Source: G965212025 sp965212025
Lineage (GTDB): Bacteria; Pseudomonadota; Gammaproteobacteria; Poriferisulfidales; Oxydemutatoraceae
NCBI GenBank assembly: GCA_965212025.1
Contig: OZ243039.1
Coordinates: forward strand, 1,736,001 to 1,800,000
DNA: 64,000 bases
Direction: 5' to 3'
Of the stretch, positions 61,773-64,000 are shown one piece after another. Under the pieces are notes generated by a model, which made no database searches, was not told where the DNA came from, and saw nothing but the letters and a program-made list of their open reading frames with translations. Numbering within the stretch: the stretch's first letter is position 1; each line of letters begins with the position of its first letter. A program made the position numbers and the translations under genes.

Positions 61773-63425
61773 ATGCCCGAATTGAACAGTGACAATTTGC
61801 TGACCGTTAATAACCTGACGGTGGTTTCGCAGTCTTCCGGGCGTCTGCTGGATCGCGTCAGCTTTACCGTGCGCAAGCGGCAGACATTCTCGCTGCTGGG
61901 AGAGTCAGGTGCCGGCAAATCCTTGGTAGCTCTGTCGGTGTTGCGCTTGCTCCCGCCGGGTTTGCGATACGAAAGCGGGGAGATTTTCCTGAAAGACAAA
62001 AACCTTCTGTCGCTGCCCGAATTTGCCATGAAAGAAGTACGTGGCGCGAAGATCGCCATGATTTTTCAGGAACCCTCAGTCGCGTTCAACCCGGTCATGA
62101 CGGTGGGTCAACAGATCGACGAAGTGCTGCGTTTTCATCATGGCTTGCGAAAGACTGCTGCCCGGAACTGTGCCTGCGAATGGTTGGCAAAAATGGAACT
62201 GCAGCATCCCGCGCAAGTGTACCGCTCGTACCCGCACCAGCTTTCGGGTGGGATGAAACAGCGTGCCATGATCGCCATGGCTTTGGCGTGTGATCCGGAT
62301 CTGCTCATTGCCGATGAACCCACGACAGCTCTTGACGTAACCATACAGGCTCAAATCCTGGAGTTGTTACGATCCATACAGAGTGAACGGGGTATTTCCG
62401 TGCTTTTTATTTCGCACGACCTTTCCGTGGTCTCGAATATTGCCGACCGAATGGCCGTCATGCGCAAGGGCCGTATTCTGGATGAAATGAGTACGGGTGA
62501 GTTTTTCGCAGGAAACCGTCACCCCTATAGCCGACAGCTCTTGTCGGTCATTCCCAGTCTGGACAAACGAGCCCATTTGCTGCTGGGAGGCGAGCGGCGC
62601 AAGGAGGTCAGTGTGGAAAAGTCCGTCAACTCCAAGTTGCTGGATATCCAGGATTTGAAAGTGCATTTCCCGGTGTCCGCCGGCTTGTTCAATCGCTCTA
62701 AACACTCTGTAAAAGCGGTGGATGGGGTGTCTTTGCGCTTGCAAAAAGGCAAGACTCTGGCAGTGGTGGGGGAGTCCGGAAGTGGGAAAAGTACGCTTGC
62801 CAAGGCGATCCTGAAATTGCTCTTGGCAACGTCCGGGAAAATATTTTTTGATGGCCAGGATATTCAATCACAGTCCGTCAGTGCGGAAAAAGCGTTTCGC
62901 CGCCGAGTCCAGGCGGTCTTCCAGGATCCCTATTCTTCGATGAACCCGAGGATGACCATAGGGGAAATGGTCAAAGAGGGGATGCAGATATATTTCAAGG
63001 AAATGAGCACGCACGAAATGGACGACAAAATCTGCCATTTACTGCAGGAAGTTGGAATTGACCCTGGCTGCCGGGATCACTACCCGCATGAATTTTCTGG
63101 CGGCCAAAGACAAAGAATCTGTATTGCCCGCGCCTTGGCGGTAGAGCCAGAATTAATTGTTTGCGATGAACCCACGAGCGCTTTGGATCTGACGGTTCAG
63201 GCTCAGATTCTCGATTTGCTGACCGGACTTCAGGAACGCCTCGGTTTGAGTTATTTTTTCATCACCCACGATATGGCAGTGGTATCCTACCTGGCACACG
63301 AGGTAGCGGTCATGTTTCAAGGGCGTATTGTGGAATGCGAGGAAACGACGGCTCTCTTTGCGGAGCCTGGGACTTCATACACAAAAAACTTGCTGGCCGC
63401 AGTTCCCTTGCTGAAAACCGGCTGA
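61773..63425 (+). CDS. Fused double ATP-binding subunit of peptide-type ABC transporter (DppD-DppF fusion)
   Basis: The 550-residue protein has two complete ABC ATPase domains that power the importer. Domain 1 has GESGAGKS, signature LSGGMKQRA and Walker B LLIADEPTTALD. Domain 2 has GESGSGKST, signature FSGGQRQRI and LIVCDEPTSALD. Between them is the oligopeptide-transporter linker with HPYSRQLLSVIPSL. ATG 61773 follows CAGGA closely; upstream codons of the open frame overlap the permease gene. With the three preceding genes this makes a complete one-operon importer. Confidence 0.94.
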   Translation: MPELNSDNLLTVNNLTVVSQSSGRLLDRVSFTVRKRQTFSLLGESGAGKSLVALSVLRLLPPGLRYESGEIFLKDKNLLSLPEFAMKEVRGAKIAMIFQEPSVAFNPVMTVGQQIDEVLRFHHGLRKTAARNCACEWLAKMELQHPAQVYRSYPHQLSGGMKQRAMIAMALACDPDLLIADEPTTALDVTIQAQILELLRSIQSERGISVLFISHDLSVVSNIADRMAVMRKGRILDEMSTGEFFAGNRHPYSRQLLSVIPSLDKRAHLLLGGERRKEVSVEKSVNSKLLDIQDLKVHFPVSAGLFNRSKHSVKAVDGVSLRLQKGKTLAVVGESGSGKSTLAKAILKLLLATSGKIFFDGQDIQSQSVSAEKAFRRRVQAVFQDPYSSMNPRMTIGEMVKEGMQIYFKEMSTHEMDDKICHLLQEVGIDPGCRDHYPHEFSGGQRQRICIARALAVEPELIVCDEPTSALDLTVQAQILDLLTGLQERLGLSYFFITHDMAVVSYLAHEVAVMFQGRIVECEETTALFAEPGTSYTKNLLAAVPLLKTG

Positions 63426-63436
63426 AACGGTCTGCC

Positions 63437-64000
63437 ATGCATCCATTACAACAACGTCCCGACTGCTCATCACGCGAATTCTTGAGCTTCGAACTGGGTT
63501 CCTGGTTTTTGCGTCGTACCGGAGCCAACTTTGCCAGTGCCACCAGCACCTTGGCCAAGCAATGGCTGGCTGACATAAGAGGCAATTTTGCCCTGGAATT
63601 GCGTATTTCCTGTCATGGAAGCCTGCTGGCAGGGCATTCTCAGGTACACCCTGTATTTGAGCTTAGTCACTATGGAAACGGTGTCCGGTGCCATTTTGCC
63701 GACCTCCCCATTGAAAGCCGGAGCGTCGAACTTGTCGTTGCTGCTCACGTGCTGGAGTTTTCCGCAGCACCGCACGCCGTTTTACGCGAAATAGCCAGAG
63801 TGCTGACTCCGGAAGGGACGCTCCTGTTGATCATTTTTAATCCATACAGCCTTCATGGCTTTCAGAAGCTTTTGCGCCTGTCACGTGGCGTTCCCTGGTC
63901 TGGCCACTATTTTGCGCCACGCAAGGTTCGCGACTGGCTACGGTTGCTGGGTTTCAGGATTCTGTGCTCCCAAGGCATCAGCCAGCCTTGTTTTTATCGG
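63437..64000 (+). CDS. SAM-dependent methyltransferase, YafS-like (partial, runs off window)
   Basis: The frame is open from ATG 63437 to the window end (188 codons). It matches the YafS-type class I methyltransferases usually found near gloB and rnhA/dnaQ. Visible marks are FELGSWFLRR near the start, LPIESRSVELVVAAHVLEFS (motif around residue 95), LREIARVLTPEGTLLLIIFN-PYSLHGF and GHYFAPRKVRDWLRLLGFRI. The SAM-binding glycine-rich motif expected before this is degenerate (HGSLLAGHSQ), so activity is uncertain. The gene follows the ATPase by 11 bases and has no clear ribosome-binding site. Confidence 0.82.
   Translation, partial: MHPLQQRPDCSSREFLSFELGSWFLRRTGANFASATSTLAKQWLADIRGNFALELRISCHGSLLAGHSQVHPVFELSHYGNGVRCHFADLPIESRSVELVVAAHVLEFSAAPHAVLREIARVLTPEGTLLLIIFNPYSLHGFQKLLRLSRGVPWSGHYFAPRKVRDWLRLLGFRILCSQGISQPCFYR

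Overview
The window looks like a chromosomal stretch of a gammaproteobacterium with two envelopes. The evidence is gene order: sdhB-sdhE-ygfX, mlaC-murA-hisG-hisD, and hupB-tRNA-Val-tRNA-Asp-ppiD, together with ZapE, BepA and PssA families. A YeeE/YedE-type sulfur transporter and a TusA-type protein hint at sulfur-compound metabolism, but I cannot name the genus. TTG start codons appear unusually often (bepA, mlaC, hisG, hisD, pssA).

Region 1 (1-25.5 kb). A TCA-cycle neighbourhood (end of sdhB, sdhE, ygfX; then mdh and zapE on the minus strand) is interrupted by two near-identical giant genes in direct orientation (3242 and 3357 codons). Each encodes a secreted protein with an N-terminal trypsin-like (PA clan) protease domain with an apparently intact His-Asp-Ser triad. 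Four super-modules follow, each of GLUG-type repeats plus fibronectin-III-like domains. The duplicated unit is about 10 kb and includes a conserved promoter (TTGCCA-17 bp-TACAAT) and a leader of about 190 nt. mdh and zapE lie between the two direct copies.

Region 2 (25.5-31.3 kb). This holds a translationally coupled pair: a secreted dockerin-like protein and a 1055-residue surface protein with a possible cohesin-like N-terminus, a choice-of-anchor-like motif and a hydrophobic C-terminal anchor. I consider it the best candidate here for an uncharacterised surface-assembly system. The YeeE/YedE transporter follows and carries a G10 tract.

Region 3 (31.3-45.1 kb). Housekeeping genes: BepA-type peptidase, MlaC, MurA, HisG, a DAHP synthase inserted between hisG and hisD, a Nif3-like protein, an MTA/SAH deaminase, TusA, IlvN, IlvC, PssA, a secreted unknown and an MscS channel.

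Region 4 (45-54 kb). tRNA-Ala, a DUF192 protein and tRNA-Glu precede a type III restriction-modification system (mod, res). The target-recognition part of mod is strikingly AT-rich. Next come a small ferredoxin, a monooxygenase-type 2Fe-2S/FAD reductase, HU, tRNA-Val and tRNA-Asp.

Region 5 (54-64 kb). PpiD, FabI (minus strand), a complete oligopeptide-type ABC importer (lipoprotein, two permeases, fused double ATPase) and the start of a YafS-like methyltransferase.

A dispersed palindromic repeat of about 100 bp (ends like TTTAACAACCGCGAAA), often with a second conserved module, sits in at least nine places. It abuts or supplies the 3' ends of several reading frames.
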